Shown: piece after piece, positions 22,347 to 32,576 of the stretch
Layout: each line of letters begins with the position of its first letter
How positions within the stretch are numbered: position 1 is the first letter of the stretch
NCBI GenBank assembly: GCA_963575745.1
Contig: CAUYUJ010012781.1
Location: 229,211-277,118, forward strand
Direction: 5' to 3'
DNA length: 47,908 nt
Source: Prorocentrum cordatum
Taxonomy: Eukaryota > Sar > Dinophyceae > Prorocentrales > Prorocentraceae
The notes under the pieces: model-generated
The model's input: only the letters and a program-made list of their open reading frames with translations
What the model was told of the DNA's origin: nothing
Database searches by the model: none
Made by a program: the position numbers and the translations under genes

Positions 22347-23700
22347 TTTTGTTCCCAATCATCCCGCGGTGTTGAGTCCTCGTTTTGAAGAGACAGTGCC
22401 CCGCGTCCTCCTCTCTTCTCTTCTCCTCTCCTCTCCTTCTCCTAGCAGAGCGCTGTTCGCTAGACGGGCGGCGTCCCCACGCTCCTGTACTCCTGTACTC
22501 CTCCTCCTCCTCCTCCTCCTCCTCATCCTCCCGCTTCTCCCTCCTCACAACCTTGCCTCAGCCTTCCGCATGTCGACCAGTTCGGCACACCCGTCACATG
22601 TTTCGTGGCCCCATGGGGAGTTCCACCGAAGGCCCCAGTGGCATGGTTAGCACTCCGCCCCCCCTGCACTTTGGCACACCTCTCACACATTTCGTGACCC
22701 CATGGGGAGTTCAACCGAAGGCCCCAGTGGCATAGTTCGCATGCCGCCCACCCCCCACTTTGGCACACGCCTCACACGTTTCGTGGCCCCACAGGGAGCT
22801 CCACCGAAGTCTCCAGTTGCATGGCTCGCATGCCGCCCACCCCCCACTTTGGCACACGCCTCACACGTTTCGTGGCCCCATGGGGAGCTCCACCGAAGGC
22901 CCCAGTGGCATAGTTCGCATGCCGCCCCCCCACTCCACTTTGGCACACGCCTCACACGTTTCGTGGCCCCACAGGGAGCTCCACCGAAGTCTCCAGTTGC
23001 ATGGCTCGCATGCCGCCCACCCCCCACTTTGGCACACGCCTCACACGCTTCGTGGCCCCATGGGGAGCTCCACCGAAGGCCCCAGTGGTTCGCATGCCGC
23101 CCCCCCACTCCACTTTGCCCCAGTTGCATGGTTCGCACGCCACCCCCCTCAACTTTGGCACGCCCATCACACGCTTCGTGGCCCTATAGGAAGCTCCACC
23201 GACGGCCCCAGTGGCATGATTCGCATGCCGCCCTCCCTCCACTTGGGCACACCCCTCACACGTTTCGTGACCCCATAGGGAGCCCTAGCGGCACGGTTCG
23301 CATGCCGCACCTCTTCCATGTTGGCACTTTTTCCGCACATCCCGTGGCCGCATAAGGAGCTCCACCGAAGGCCCCAGTGGCATGGTTCGCATGCCGCCCA
23401 CCCCACTTTGGCACACCCCGCACATGCTCCGTCGCACCACAGGGAGCTCCACCGAAGGCCCCTGCGGCATGAACCGCATGCCGCCACCCTCCATTTAGGC
23501 ACACCCCGCATAGGTGTCGTGGCCCCTATAAGGGAGCTCCACCGAAGGCTCCAGCGGCAGTGCCCGCATGGCGACATTGCAGCATCATGCGGCGCGCCTT
23601 TCGCGCGCGTCGTGCCCTAGCGGGATCCACCGCCGAGGGCAGATCTCACAACGGCGGTATTCACAAATGCATACAGCTGGGCCCTTCGCCAGGCTGGTGT
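22347..23700. repeat. Composite element copy B: conserved flanks around an 89-bp array
   Basis: The left flank (22347-22408: TTCCCAATCATCCCGCGGTG, CCTCGTTTTGAAGAGACAGT) and right flank (about 23650-23700: GGTATTCACAAATGCATACA, GGGCCCTTCGCCAGG) match copy A. The array (about 22575-23570) has roughly eleven 88-91 bp units marked by TTTCGTGGCCCCATGGGGAG and AAGGCCCCAGTGGCAT. Units here are more diverged from those of copy A than copy A units are from one another, so each array seems to have been homogenised locally. Confidence 0.8.
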
Positions 23701-23751
23701 TGGCCGTCGCGGCCACGCGGGCAGCGGCGCGGCGTAAAGAGCAGCAGACAC

Positions 23752-23794
23752 GCACGCACACAAACACACACACACACACACACGCACACACACA

Positions 23795-23833
<39 letters not shown>

Positions 23834-24018
23834 GCACACGCACACACAAACACACACACACGGACACACACACACACACGCACACGCACACGCACACGTA
23901 CAGGCACACACACACACACATACACACACTAACACACTCAGACACCCACATAAACACAAACACACACACACACATACACGCACACACACATACACGCACA
24001 CACACACACACACATGCG
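23752..24018. repeat. (CA)n/(CGCA)n microsatellite
   Basis: CACACA with GCAC blocks; a shorter CA tract follows at 24118-24168. Confidence 0.97.
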
Positions 24019-25016
24019 GACGCGGTTGATGCCTCCATCTTGCGTACTGGAAGCAAGGAAGGAAGGCAAGAAGAGAAGGAGAACGGCAGGCAAATCAGAC
24101 GAACGCTCCAACGCATACACATTCACACACGCACATACACACAAGCACACACACACTCGCACACACTCTTTGGGCGTCGCGGCCACGCACGCGGCGACGC
24201 GTTGTCGTTCAAGTCCGGCGGGAGCGCTCGGGCCAGGGCAGTTCACGCAGCGTGGAGAAGCTGGATCCACCCATAGGGGATCGACAGCATCACTTGCGAG
24301 GTCAAGGGTCGAGGGGAAGAGGAAACGAAGGCGGGCGAGGGGTGCAGGGAGGTGAGGGCGGCGTTGAACCAGTGTGAGGCCAATCCATTCGCGTTACCAG
24401 CGTCGCCGCATTGCGGAGGGTTGGGAAGGTGGCGGGGCGTGCGATGGAGGGTTGGGCAGGTGGCGGGGCGGTGAATGGACGGTTGGGGGGGTGGCGGGGG
24501 TCTGGGAAGGTGGCGCGAGGGACGCAGGGAAGTGGAGGTCAGCAGCTTGAATTCAATAAGCAATAAATTCGGGCGCCAAGAGCGCCGCGTAGCGGGATCA
24601 GCAGATCGCCAACAGTATGACAAAGGAACAGTGCACCAGTGACGGCCGAGGCCAGGAAGCGTGGCGCAGTGGAAAGGCTGCAACAGCAGGTGGCTACACA
24701 CACACGCACACTTGACAAGGTCATGGGACCTTTCTGGTTTTAGGAACATAGTGAAGCAAATCATGATTGAGTGCATTTGGAGGAAGGTTGCCAGGTTCGA
24801 TTGCGTAGTCGACGACGGTGCACACGAATTTGGCGATAGTGTACACAATTTTTGCGACGTAGAATCAACCAGGAGTGCACACTACACACATAACAAAACT
24901 GCACGCTGGAGCTGCGTTTTCACACTGGCACATGGGGTCTTCGTTGGCCAGCGTCCCAGATGCCAACCGCTGGACCCCCTCCGATCTTACACTCGCGTGA
25001 GGAAAAAGCTTACGGC

Positions 25017-25284
25017 AGACACACACACACACACACACACGCTCGCGCACACGCACGCTCGCGCACACGCACACGCACACACTTTTGGGCGCACGCGGGC
25101 GAGGCGAAGAGACTCGGCCGTCCAGCGTTGCGCGCGCAGCGCAGCGGGCTATGACGCCAGGCTCGGAGAAGGTGAGACGGGCTCAGTCGCCAGCCCCTCA
25201 CAGGCAGCAGCGGGGGGAGGGCGGCGGGCAGCGGTCATTCGCGGGGAACATCCACACACACACACACTCTCTCTCTCTCTCTCA

Positions 25285-25324
<40 letters not shown>

Positions 25325-25326
25325 CT

Positions 25327-25364
<38 letters not shown>

Positions 25365-25402
25365 GCACGCACACACGCACACACGCACACACGCACACAC
25401 GG
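25017..25402. repeat. Three (CA)n/(GCAC)n tracts with short spacers
   Basis: Tracts at 25017-25082, 25250-25330 (with TCTCTC and GCAC blocks) and 25330-25402. The spacer 25083-25250 holds no recognised gene. Confidence 0.92.
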
Positions 25403-25405
25403 GCT

Positions 25406-25490
25406 CTTCTTTGGCCAACGCGCTCATGGGTTTATCCACCTTGGGCTTTTCGGCTGGGCCCTCGTGGCCCGTCACTCGGTACAGTGGTGA
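25406..25490 (-). CDS. Weak candidate exon (minus strand)
   Basis: The minus-strand frame reads VTGHEGPAEKPKVDKPMSAL then AKEEP, directly followed by GTGTGTGCG, which would serve as a GT donor. The composition is protein-like, but there is no family match and no clear acceptor. It would be antisense to AKR intron 3. Confidence 0.15.
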
Positions 25491-25822
25491 GTGGCCCTGG
25501 CGCCCCCTGTGGTGCCGCCTGGTGGCGCGGGGGCGCATGACCGACGCCCGAGTTTGACGGTCATCCCTCGGGGCCCCGCGGTCCTCCATGAGGTTCCAAA
25601 ACTTGCACGCTTACACGCGCACGCAACGGCTGCAGCGTCATCGCCGCCGCGGCGTCCTGGATTGCCGTACACCCCCCTCTCTCTCTCTCGGGCGTGTGGT
25701 ACTGGGGGGGGACCTGGATGGGGGGTGAAGAAAAGGGCCTTGAAGGGCCCCATTTAGAGACCTGTTCTCCCCCCCGTGGAGGTCACCCCCCATTTACCAC
25801 CCGCCCGACCCTCCCCTGCGAG

Positions 25823-25907
25823 GCACGCGCTGACGGTGCTGACGAGCGGCGCCGAGCCGTTGGGCGCGAGCATGGACCTCTTCGGATTCTCGCTCAGCGA
25901 GGGCGAG
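25823..25907 (+). CDS. Aldo-keto reductase, exon 4
   Basis: After completing the Gly codon split by intron 3, the frame reads HALTVLTSGAEPLGASMDLF then GFSLSEGE. This is the AKR segment that normally reads vvvIPKS..p.hi.eNldvFdFeLs.eE. The FGFSLSEGE end is clear, and the phase (2 + 1) joins exon 3 exactly. The usual Lys of the IPKS loop and the Asn of eNl, both involved in NADP(H) phosphate and adenine binding, are replaced (VLTSG; GASMDLF). The acceptor is GCGAG|G. The donor GAG|GTCC joins exon 5 in phase 0. Without splicing, the frame would stop at a TGA in 25920-25922. Confidence 0.82.
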
Positions 25908-26124
25908 GTCCTCGGTGGATGAGCGGCCTGCCCCTCCGCTTCCACTCTTCCTCCGCCCAGCCCTGGTCCCTTCTCCTCCTGCCCTTCCCTCCTCCCCCCC
26001 TTCCTCCCTCCTCCCCTTCTCCTCAGCCCTCCTTCTCCTCCTCCTCCTCCTCATCATCATCATCCTCCTCCTCCTCCTGCTCCGCCTTCTCCCTCCAGGT
26101 TGGCGTCCACCCTCCTCATCCCAT

Positions 26125-26209
26125 TATCCTCCTCCTCCTCCTCCTCTTCCTCCTCCTCCTCAGGCTTAGGCTGGTGGCTCCAGGGTAGTTAATGACGCAG
26201 CCCTCCTCC

Positions 26210-26243
<34 letters not shown>

Positions 26244-26297
26244 CATCATCATCATCATCAGCAGCAGCATCATCAACATCATCATCAGCAACGTCAT

Positions 26298-26329
<32 letters not shown>

Positions 26330-27137
26330 TCATCATCAGCAGCATCATCATCATCGCCATCATCAGCATCATCATCATCGTCATCATCATCTTCACCATC
26401 AGCAGCAGCAGCATCATCATGATCATCTACACAATCCCCATGACCACCATCGTCATCATCAGCAGCAGCAGCATGTTCATCATCGTCATTACAGCAGTAT
26501 CATCAGCATCCTGAACATCTTCATCATCCGCATCATCATCAACACCAGCAACAACAACAACAACATCGTCATCGTCATCATCATCGTCGTCATCATCATC
26601 GTCATCATCGTCACCATCACAATTATCAACAACAACATCGTCATCAGCATCGTCATCAGCAACAGCATCAACCTCATCTGCATCCTCATCATCATCAGCA
26701 GCATCATCACCATATTCATCAGCACTATCATCATCAGCCGCATATTCACCAGCACCCTCATCATCAGCATCATCATCCTTAGTCGTACCATCATCATCGT
26801 ATTCGTAATCAGCATCAGCATCACCACCAGCATAGTCGCCAGTACCATTCACACCATCATCAGCAGCATCAGCATCTACAGCATCATCATCAGCACCAGC
26901 ATCATCACCATCACCATCACCTTCGTCATCATCACCACCACTATCATCATCACCACCATCATCATCACCGCCAGCATCGTCGTCATCATCAGCAGCATCA
27001 CCATCATCATTATCAATATCACCAGCATCATCGGCACCATCATCAGCAGCATCATCATGATCGTCATCAGCACCACCACCCTAAACATCACCAACACAAC
27101 CATCACATTCGTAAGCATCATCATCATCATCATCTTC

Positions 27138-27168
<31 letters not shown>

Positions 27169-28235
27169 GCATCACCAACCTCATCGGCAGTAGCAGCAGC
27201 ATCATCATCAGCAGCAGCATCATCACCCCATCCCTCCTCCTCCTCCTCCTCCTCCTCCTCCCCCTCAACCCCCTCCTCCTCCTCCTCCTCCTCCTCCTTC
27301 TCCTCCTCCTCCTCCTCCTCTCCTCCCCCTCCTCCTCAGGCTTAGGCGGGTGGCTCCAAGGTAATTGGTGACCCAGCCCTCCTTCTCTCCCTCCTCCTCA
27401 TCAGCATCAAAAGCATCATCAGCAACATCATCACCACCACCGCCATCATCCTCATCAGCATCAGCATCAGCATCATCATCCTCATTATTATCATCAGTCT
27501 CATCATCATCAGCAGCATCACCAACATCAACATCAACAGCAACAACATCCGCAGCAGCATCAGGATCATCACCATCCGCATCAGCTTCATCCTCCGCACC
27601 ATCATCATCATCAGCCATCAGCAGCAGCATTAGCATCGTCATCATCACCATCATCATCATCATCAGCCGCAGCATCATCATCAGCATCATCAGCATCGCA
27701 ATCAGCATCCGCATCACCATAATCATTGTCGTCATCATCATTCACATCATCAGCAGCAGCATCATCATCAGCATCATCAGCACCAGCATCACCACCCATC
27801 ACCATCACCATCACCATCACCATCACCATCATCAGCACCACTATCATCAACACCACCATCATCATCACCACCAGCATTCTCAGCATCATCGTCATCATCA
27901 GTATAAACTTCACCACCATCATCATCAGCATCCTCATCATCACCACCACCCTCAACATCACAAATACCATCCTCACCATCATGATCGTAATCGTCATCCT
28001 TATACTCATCATCGTTATCATCATCTGAATCATCAGTATCATCAGCATGATCATCATCATTACCAACAACAACAACCTCATCAGCAGTAGCAGCAGCGAC
28101 TTCAGCAGCAACGTCATTCCATCCCTCCTCCTCCTCCTCCTCCCCCTCTTCCTCCTCCCCCTCCTCCTCCTCCTCCTCCTCCTCCTCTCCTCCTCCTCCT
28201 CCTCCTCCTCCTCCTCGTTCTCCCCCTCCTCCTCC
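26125..28235 (+). repeat. Higher-order TCC / spacer / TCA array
   Basis: Two modules of about 1 kb repeat in order. Each has a (TCC)n run (26125-26161; 27232-27336), then a conserved spacer of about 50 bp (CAGGCTTAGGC, GGTGGCTCCA, GGTAATT), then a long (TCA)n field with CAGCAG interruptions (26208-27225; 27396-28115). A third (TCC)n run follows at 28123. The Ser/His/Asp/Met-rich frames here are compositional. Confidence 0.85.
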
Positions 28236-28944
28236 TCATCATCCTTCCCCCCCGCCCCCTTTCTCCACCTCCCCCTCCCCCATCCTCAGCCTCTCGATCC
28301 TCCTCCGCCCCCTCCTCCTCGGGGAGGAGGAGACTCGACGAGCAGATTCGAGGACGAAGGTCCGTCGTCGCGATTCGGCGCGCAGGGCCGGCCAGCTGCG
28401 AGCCGCGGGCCCGCCACGGACCCATGTTGGGACTTCTTGGGGTCCTCGCTCCGCGACGGCGGGGCCGCGAGGGAAGGGGACCTCGAAGGAAGAGCCAAAG
28501 GCCCCCTCTGTGCGGAAGGAAGGCCCCTCGATCGGCAGAGGCCCGGTCCGCCCGCCCTCGTACCAGAGGCTCGGTCCGCATCCCCTCGGGGAGGGGTCGA
28601 GGCCTCTGAGGCGCACGGGTGGACGACAGAGCACACCTTCGGCTCTTTGGACGGAGGGGTCCTGCTGTTCGTTCTTTTCGCCGCGCGGCCGCCCAGTTGT
28701 TCGGTGCCCGGGGCCGTCGGAGCTCGAGCTGGCAGGGACAGCCGACCCGGACGGACCCCTGAGCGGGGTTCGGGGACCAATCCTGAGCGGGTTTGGATCG
28801 GCAGGGACATGCGGATACGTACCCATCCATGGGTTTCCTCTCTTAGGGCCTCCCGGGTGGCCCTCGCCGCCACGGGCGGAGTCGCCCCAAAATCATCATC
28901 TCAGAACGCTTCCCAGGAAAGGTCTGGGGCGGAATCCCGATCTG

Positions 28945-29152
28945 TCCTCCTCCTCCTCCTCCTCCTCCTCCTCCTCCTCCTCCTCCTCCTCCTCCTCCTC
29001 CTTCTCCTTCTCCTCATCCTCCTCCTCCTCCTCCTCCTCCTCCTCCTCCTCCTCCTCCTTCTCATCCCTCTCATCCCTCTCCACCTCCTCCTCCTCGTCC
29101 TCCTCCTCCTCCCCCTCGTCGTACTTCTCCTCCTCCTCCTCCTCCTCCTCCT
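28945..29152. repeat. (TCC)n microsatellite
   Basis: Nearly pure TCC with a few TTC and TCA interruptions. Confidence 0.97.
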
Positions 29153-29310
29153 GCGACCCCGCGGATGCGCGGCGGTGATTTCGCAGATGCCCCGCGCGGA
29201 GCGTGTCCGCGCGATCGCGTATCCGCGGGATCGCGCCTTGGTATCCTGACCGCGAGGGCGTGGATGCGGATACGTTCGCCGCTCGCGAGTCCGCCCGATC
29301 CCCCCGCGAG

Positions 29311-29385
29311 GTCTCGAAGCTCGACGCGCTGAAGCGGGACCAGGTCAGCGGCGTGCGGGGAGGGGCGGCGGTGGAGCTCGCGTAG
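29311..29385 (+). CDS. Aldo-keto reductase, last exon with stop
   Basis: Read in phase 0 after exon 4, the sequence gives VSKLDALKRDQVSGVRGGAA then VELA and TAG (29383-29385). LSEGE-VSKLDAL matches the AKR C-terminal helix (lseeEm..LdaL). The five exons together give about 158 residues from just before the GVSNF motif to the end, as expected for the C-terminal half of a roughly 300-residue AKR. An alternative is a strong donor at CAG|GTCAGC (after 29343) with an acceptor at CCAG|GTCTTG (29404/29405), a 61-nt intron that would end the protein as VLGLEE. The sequence alone does not decide between the two. Confidence 0.7.
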   Translation, partial: VSKLDALKRDQVSGVRGGAAVELA

Positions 29386-29484
29386 CTTGCCCTGCACGCT
29401 CCAGGTCTTGGGCCTGGAGGAGTGACCACGGTGAGAGGTCCCAATGGCACGGAATGCACGGTCGCAGCTCCTTCCTTCTTTCTC

Positions 29485-29677
29485 TCGGCGGCGAGCGAAG
29501 TGAGGCAGCGAGAAGGAGAGGGCCTTCTCAGGCGGCGGGACTTCTCAAAAGCCCTCGCGCCTTCTGAGAAGTGTTCTGCGTCTTCGGGGGAGGCTTAGGA
29601 GCATGTTGAGAACGCCGCGGGACGTCCGAGCCTTTAGAGAAGGCCTTCTCCTTCTCACTTCCCTCGCGCTCCGCCGA
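29485..29677. mobile_element. MITE-like element, family B copy 1
   Basis: Inverted ends TCGGCGGCGAGCGAAGTGAG and CACTTCCCTCGCGCTCCGCCGA (ends paired) enclose a core with AGAAGGCCTTCTC palindromes. The 5-bp sequence TTCTC occurs directly outside both ends (29480-29484, 29678-29682) and looks like a target-site duplication. It lies about 100 bp after the AKR stop codon. Confidence 0.75.
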
Positions 29678-29887
29678 TTCTCGTTGCGTGAGAACCGACC
29701 CGTGCCAAACCTCCTGGTCGGTTTGGGAGCTTACCGCGGCCATCGCGGCGGCCACGCCTTGGGGCAAGGTTTCCGTCAAGGAGTGGCATGCCGCTTGCCC
29801 GGGCCAACCCCCGCCCTGCCATGCAGACGCGGCTCAGAATTCACAGTGCAGCGACAGGGGGCTGTAGGCTGATGTCAAATTTGGGCA

Positions 29888-30590
29888 ATCTTGCGATTTT
29901 TGGTTAGAGTTATGATGTTCCAACCTACTTTAGCCTTGATCACCAGGAAGAGTTTCGAGTACCAGAAAAAGTACCGAATTTCGAGGGTCTTCACTTGTCA
30001 GGCCCTGGGAGACACTCGCCCGACACTGTTTCGACACTGTTCCGACACTCTTTCGGCACTTTTCCGGGTGCTCGAAATTGTTTCTGGGATGTGGTCCTTA
30101 AGTACGATGGGAGCAACGCAAGGCTAGAGTCGATGATCACGCAACCTCCTTCGTTCCCCTCAGGGCCAGCGGTCTGGTGGCCCGTGCACTTGGGGTGCTC
30201 GGGCCAGCTGGTGCGGCCCGGCCACTGCGTCATTGCTTGGTGACGGGCGGTACTTTCACCGCCCCGGCTGCGCTGAGAGGGCAAGCACTGGTAGGCTGAT
30301 ATCGGGCCAGGCCCACAAGAGGGTGCGCCATGGAGTCAGGAGGGAGATAAACACAGACACAATGAATCGTCGACTCCCAGGAGACTATGGAAACAACTAC
30401 GGGAAGTGGGGGGGGACGAAAAAACCAAGAATGCATGGGAAGATATGGGGAATCCTGCTACTTGTTTCCTTTTGTTTGTTTGTACCTTGGCCCCTTCATA
30501 CAGGGTGGGCCAGGGTCGTGGCACGCGCTTGCCCTCGAGGCTTCCCTCCCAGAACGGGTCTCACAACTGCGCCTGGAACGCAGGTGTGGG
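29888..30590. other. Unassigned intergenic sequence
   Basis: No recognised gene. A short run of CGACACTGTTT-like 11-mers lies at 30009-30065. Nothing else stands out. Confidence 0.5.
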
Positions 30591-30597
30591 CTCGCAC

Positions 30598-30770
30598 GCT
30601 TTCCCCCGGGGCCGTGGGCGACCCGAGAAGGAGGAGGAGGAGGAGGAGGAGGAGGAGGAGGTGGAGGATGGGGAGGGGGAGGAGGAGGAGGAGGAGGAGG
30701 AGGAGGAGGAGGAGGAGGAGGAGGAGGAGGAGGACGGGTCGCCTAAGCCCTTCGGAGAAACCCTCCAGGT
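30598..30770 (+). mobile_element. GGA-core element with inverted arms, copy 1
   Basis: The left arm (about 30598-30628: TTTCCCCCGGGGCCGTGGGC, GACCCGAG) and right arm (about 30734-30770: CGGGTCGCCTAAGCCCTTCG, GAGAAACCCTCCAGG) are imperfect inverted repeats sharing GGCGACCCG. Between them is a (GGA)n tract. The same arms flank the TCC tract at 37501-37862 in opposite orientation. Confidence 0.7.
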
Positions 30771-31000
30771 GGGCTTCAGATCCTGACGACATTCGAACCG
30801 TAGAAGTAAGGATACCTCTTCGCTCGAAAGGGTCTCGGCGTTTCGTGCCCCCCCCAATCCCCTCGAGCAGAGACCCTTGATTTGCAAGTCTGACCTGGGG
30901 GGGGTTTGTCTGAGGACCTCCACTGCCCGCAGCAGAAGCCTGGCTGCGCTCCCCATCCGACGTTCCCCTTTGGGGCCTGGCCAGTAGATGGCATTTGAAT

Positions 31001-31172
31001 GCCTGACCAGGGAGCAGGCCAGCCACAACTGGGGGAGCTGTGGTCCTTACCCCCTGGGGGACCCGTCGATTTCGACACCCCTCTCGAGAGATCGTCGATG
31101 CGATGGGTTCCCACAGGGGGGTAAGAACCACAGCTCCCCCAGTTATGGCAGGTCGACCAGGGAGAGTCAGGC
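31001..31172. mobile_element. Near-perfect palindromic (fold-back) element
   Basis: The arms ACTGGGGGAGCTGTGGT (31029 on) and ACCACAGCTCCCCCAGT (right) extend inward through CTTACCCCC and the GTCGAT region to a CTCTCGAGAG centre near 31081-31090. They extend outward more weakly to GCCTGAC/GTCAGGC. There is essentially no loop, so the sequence is a hairpin of about 65-85 bp per arm. It has no coding capacity. Confidence 0.75.
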
Positions 31173-31850
31173 TAAAGAGCGCGGGGCCGGATGCCTCACG
31201 GGCAGCACAGCGGACGCCCAACGGCACGATCGGGTGACCAAGTTCCGTCAAGCCCTCCGGACGCGCAGCGCCACCGGGCACGGCTGGTTCTTTTTCTCGG
31301 CGTCATTTTTTTCCCCCGCCTGTTTCAGCTGACGGCGTTTGAATTCCCAGCGCTTGGCTCGGTGGGGTCAGCTCACAGGGCTCACCGCGGCCAACCAGGT
31401 GGCGGAGCGAGCACGCCGGAAGAGGAGCATAAAACGAGGAACGCTCCTTGCCGTGTGGGGGGGGGAAGAGCAGGAGGAGGAAGAAGAGAAAGTGGGATGC
31501 CTCAGGTATTGCTTGCCCTCCTCTTCCTCCTCGACCTCACCGTCCTCCTCATAACACCCGTGGACTCCTCGATGCCCCGCCGCTCTTGCTGCGCCTTACC
31601 TGTCGCCCCAGCCCCTGCGGCGCTCAAAAGTCGCTTCGTGGCCCCAGCAGGGGCCCAAGAGGGGCGAAGAGAGGCAAGGTGAAGAGGGAGGCGAGGAGAA
31701 GAGGGAGGAGTATGGAGAGGGAGGAGGCCTCTGGAGGCCTCTGCGAAGGCCATACACGGGCCCAAAACGGCCGAAAGCTCAGATCCTCGGAGGGAGCCTC
31801 GGCTTTCGAGCTTCGAACCTGGCGGGGGGGAGGCCGGGCACCCAGAACTG

Positions 31851-31998
31851 AGAAAGACGATTATCGGGTCGGGAGGATGGGGTTGGGAAGATACAAGGCA
31901 CGACTGTGCAATAAGCACCTTCAACATCCGCGGTCAGATTGGTGCTGTGAACATCATCTCTCCCAACCCCATCCTCCGAACCCGACGACGGTCTTTTT
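31851..31998. mobile_element. MITE-like element, family C
   Basis: GAAAGACGATTATCGGGTCG with GGAGGATGGGGTTGGGA on the left pairs with CCCAACCCCATCCTCCGAAC with CCGACGACGGTCTTT on the right. The arms are about 40 bp with a central unique region of about 60 bp. No clear target duplication was found. Confidence 0.7.
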
Positions 31999-32016
31999 CA
32001 AGAGCCAGCCCCGGGA

Positions 32017-32215
32017 TCGGCGGCGAGCCCGGCGGGAAGTGAGAGGGGCGCATTCTCTAAAGGCTCGGAAGTCCCCCGGCCTTCTCAGAGGTTGTCTTCG
32101 GAGCCCTCCCCGAGGACGCAGGAGACCTCCTCGGAAGGCCAGAGGCCTTCTGAGAGGCCCCACCGCCTCCCGAAGAGGCCTTCTCCTTCTCACCTCCCCC
32201 TTCGCTCGCCGCCGA
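32017..32215. mobile_element. MITE-like element, family B copy 2
   Basis: The ends TCGGCGGCGAGC and GCTCGCCGCCGA match the family B copy at 29485-29677. The core, read in reverse complement, shares CTGCGTCCTCGGGGAGG and CTTCCGAGCCTTTAGAG with the other copies. The flanking 5-mers are CGGGA and CCGGA, so any target duplication is imperfect. Confidence 0.7.
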
Positions 32216-32240
32216 CCGGAGGCCGAAAATGGCGCAAGAC

Positions 32241-32410
32241 TTGAGTCGGGCATGTCCCTCTGCGTAAATGAAGGCTTGTAATTCTCTAGCCACCGTCAAA
32301 ACATGATATGGGGACGATTGTTATATTCTTTGTGCGAGTGCTTGATTATTTTTGGTCTATGTTTTATCTGTCTTTCAAAATCCGCCTTCAGGAGGACATG
32401 CGCGACCTAA
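32241..32410. mobile_element. MITE-like element, family A copy 1
   Basis: The left end TTGAGTCGGGCATGTCCCTC and right end CTTCAGGAGGACATGCGCGA with CCTAA are inverted. The internal GGGGACGATTGTT and TCAAAATCCGCC landmarks are shared with the other family A copies further right. Confidence 0.75.
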
Positions 32411-32411
32411 C

Positions 32412-32576
32412 TATAGGCTTCCTAGATGGAGTCTGTGTAGATGGAGTCGAAGGATCGCTCCGCATCGCCGATGCACCGGCGATGCGACTCGATGTGGATT
32501 CATCGCCGATACATCACCGGTGCGGCGGGATCCTCCGTCCCCACCCACTCGGACCCCATCTAGGAGGCCTAGACTA
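32412..32576. mobile_element. Palindromic element, family D
   Basis: Left TATAGGCTTCCTAGATGGAG with later AGGATCGCTCCGCA pairs with right GGATCC, CCATCTAGGAGGCCTAG. Arms are about 65-75 bp with a GATGC/GCATC-rich centre. It abuts the end of the family A copy at 32410. Confidence 0.65.

Larger units (their letters stand above)
14458..25822 (+). other. AKR intron 3 (GT-AG, about 11.4 kb)
   Basis: The intron runs from CGCGG|GTGCC to GCGAG|GCACG. Unlike the other three introns, no long direct repeat spans the junctions. The pentamer element, composite copy B and several microsatellites lie inside. Stretches without recognised content include 15000-15590, 15800-17130, 18040-18450, 21150-22340 and 24170-25010. 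Confidence 0.65.
25908..29310 (+). other. AKR intron 4 (GT-AG, about 3.4 kb)
   Basis: The intron runs from GGCGAG|GTCC to CGCGAG|GTCT. GCGAGGTC occurs at both junctions (8 bp). It consists mainly of the TCC/TCA higher-order array; 28240-28930 is G+C-rich with no recognised gene; then a (TCC)n tract. Confidence 0.7.

Noticed and set aside
24131-24360. Plus-strand frame after the CA tract (SLGVAATHAATRCRSSPAG)
   Set aside because: No family resemblance and no splice or start support; the adjacent GTCGCGGCCACG motif recurs beside other CA tracts, so it is probably repeat sequence.
24660-24680. TGGCGCAGTGGAA resembling a tRNA A box
   Set aside because: No B box at tRNA spacing and no acceptor stem; the nearest GGTTCGA is over 100 bases downstream.
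23752-25402. Possible CRISPR-like or telomeric arrays
   Set aside because: The repeats are plain CA/GCAC microsatellites with no unique spacers and no telomere unit.
25794-28117. Long Met/Asp/Ser/His-rich frames on both strands
   Set aside because: They are produced by TCA/TCC trinucleotides; only 25823-25907 has protein-like content (AKR exon 4).
29528-29779. Minus-strand ATG frame MTETLPQGVAAAMAAVSSQT
   Set aside because: It runs directly into the family B MITE and has no recognised domain.
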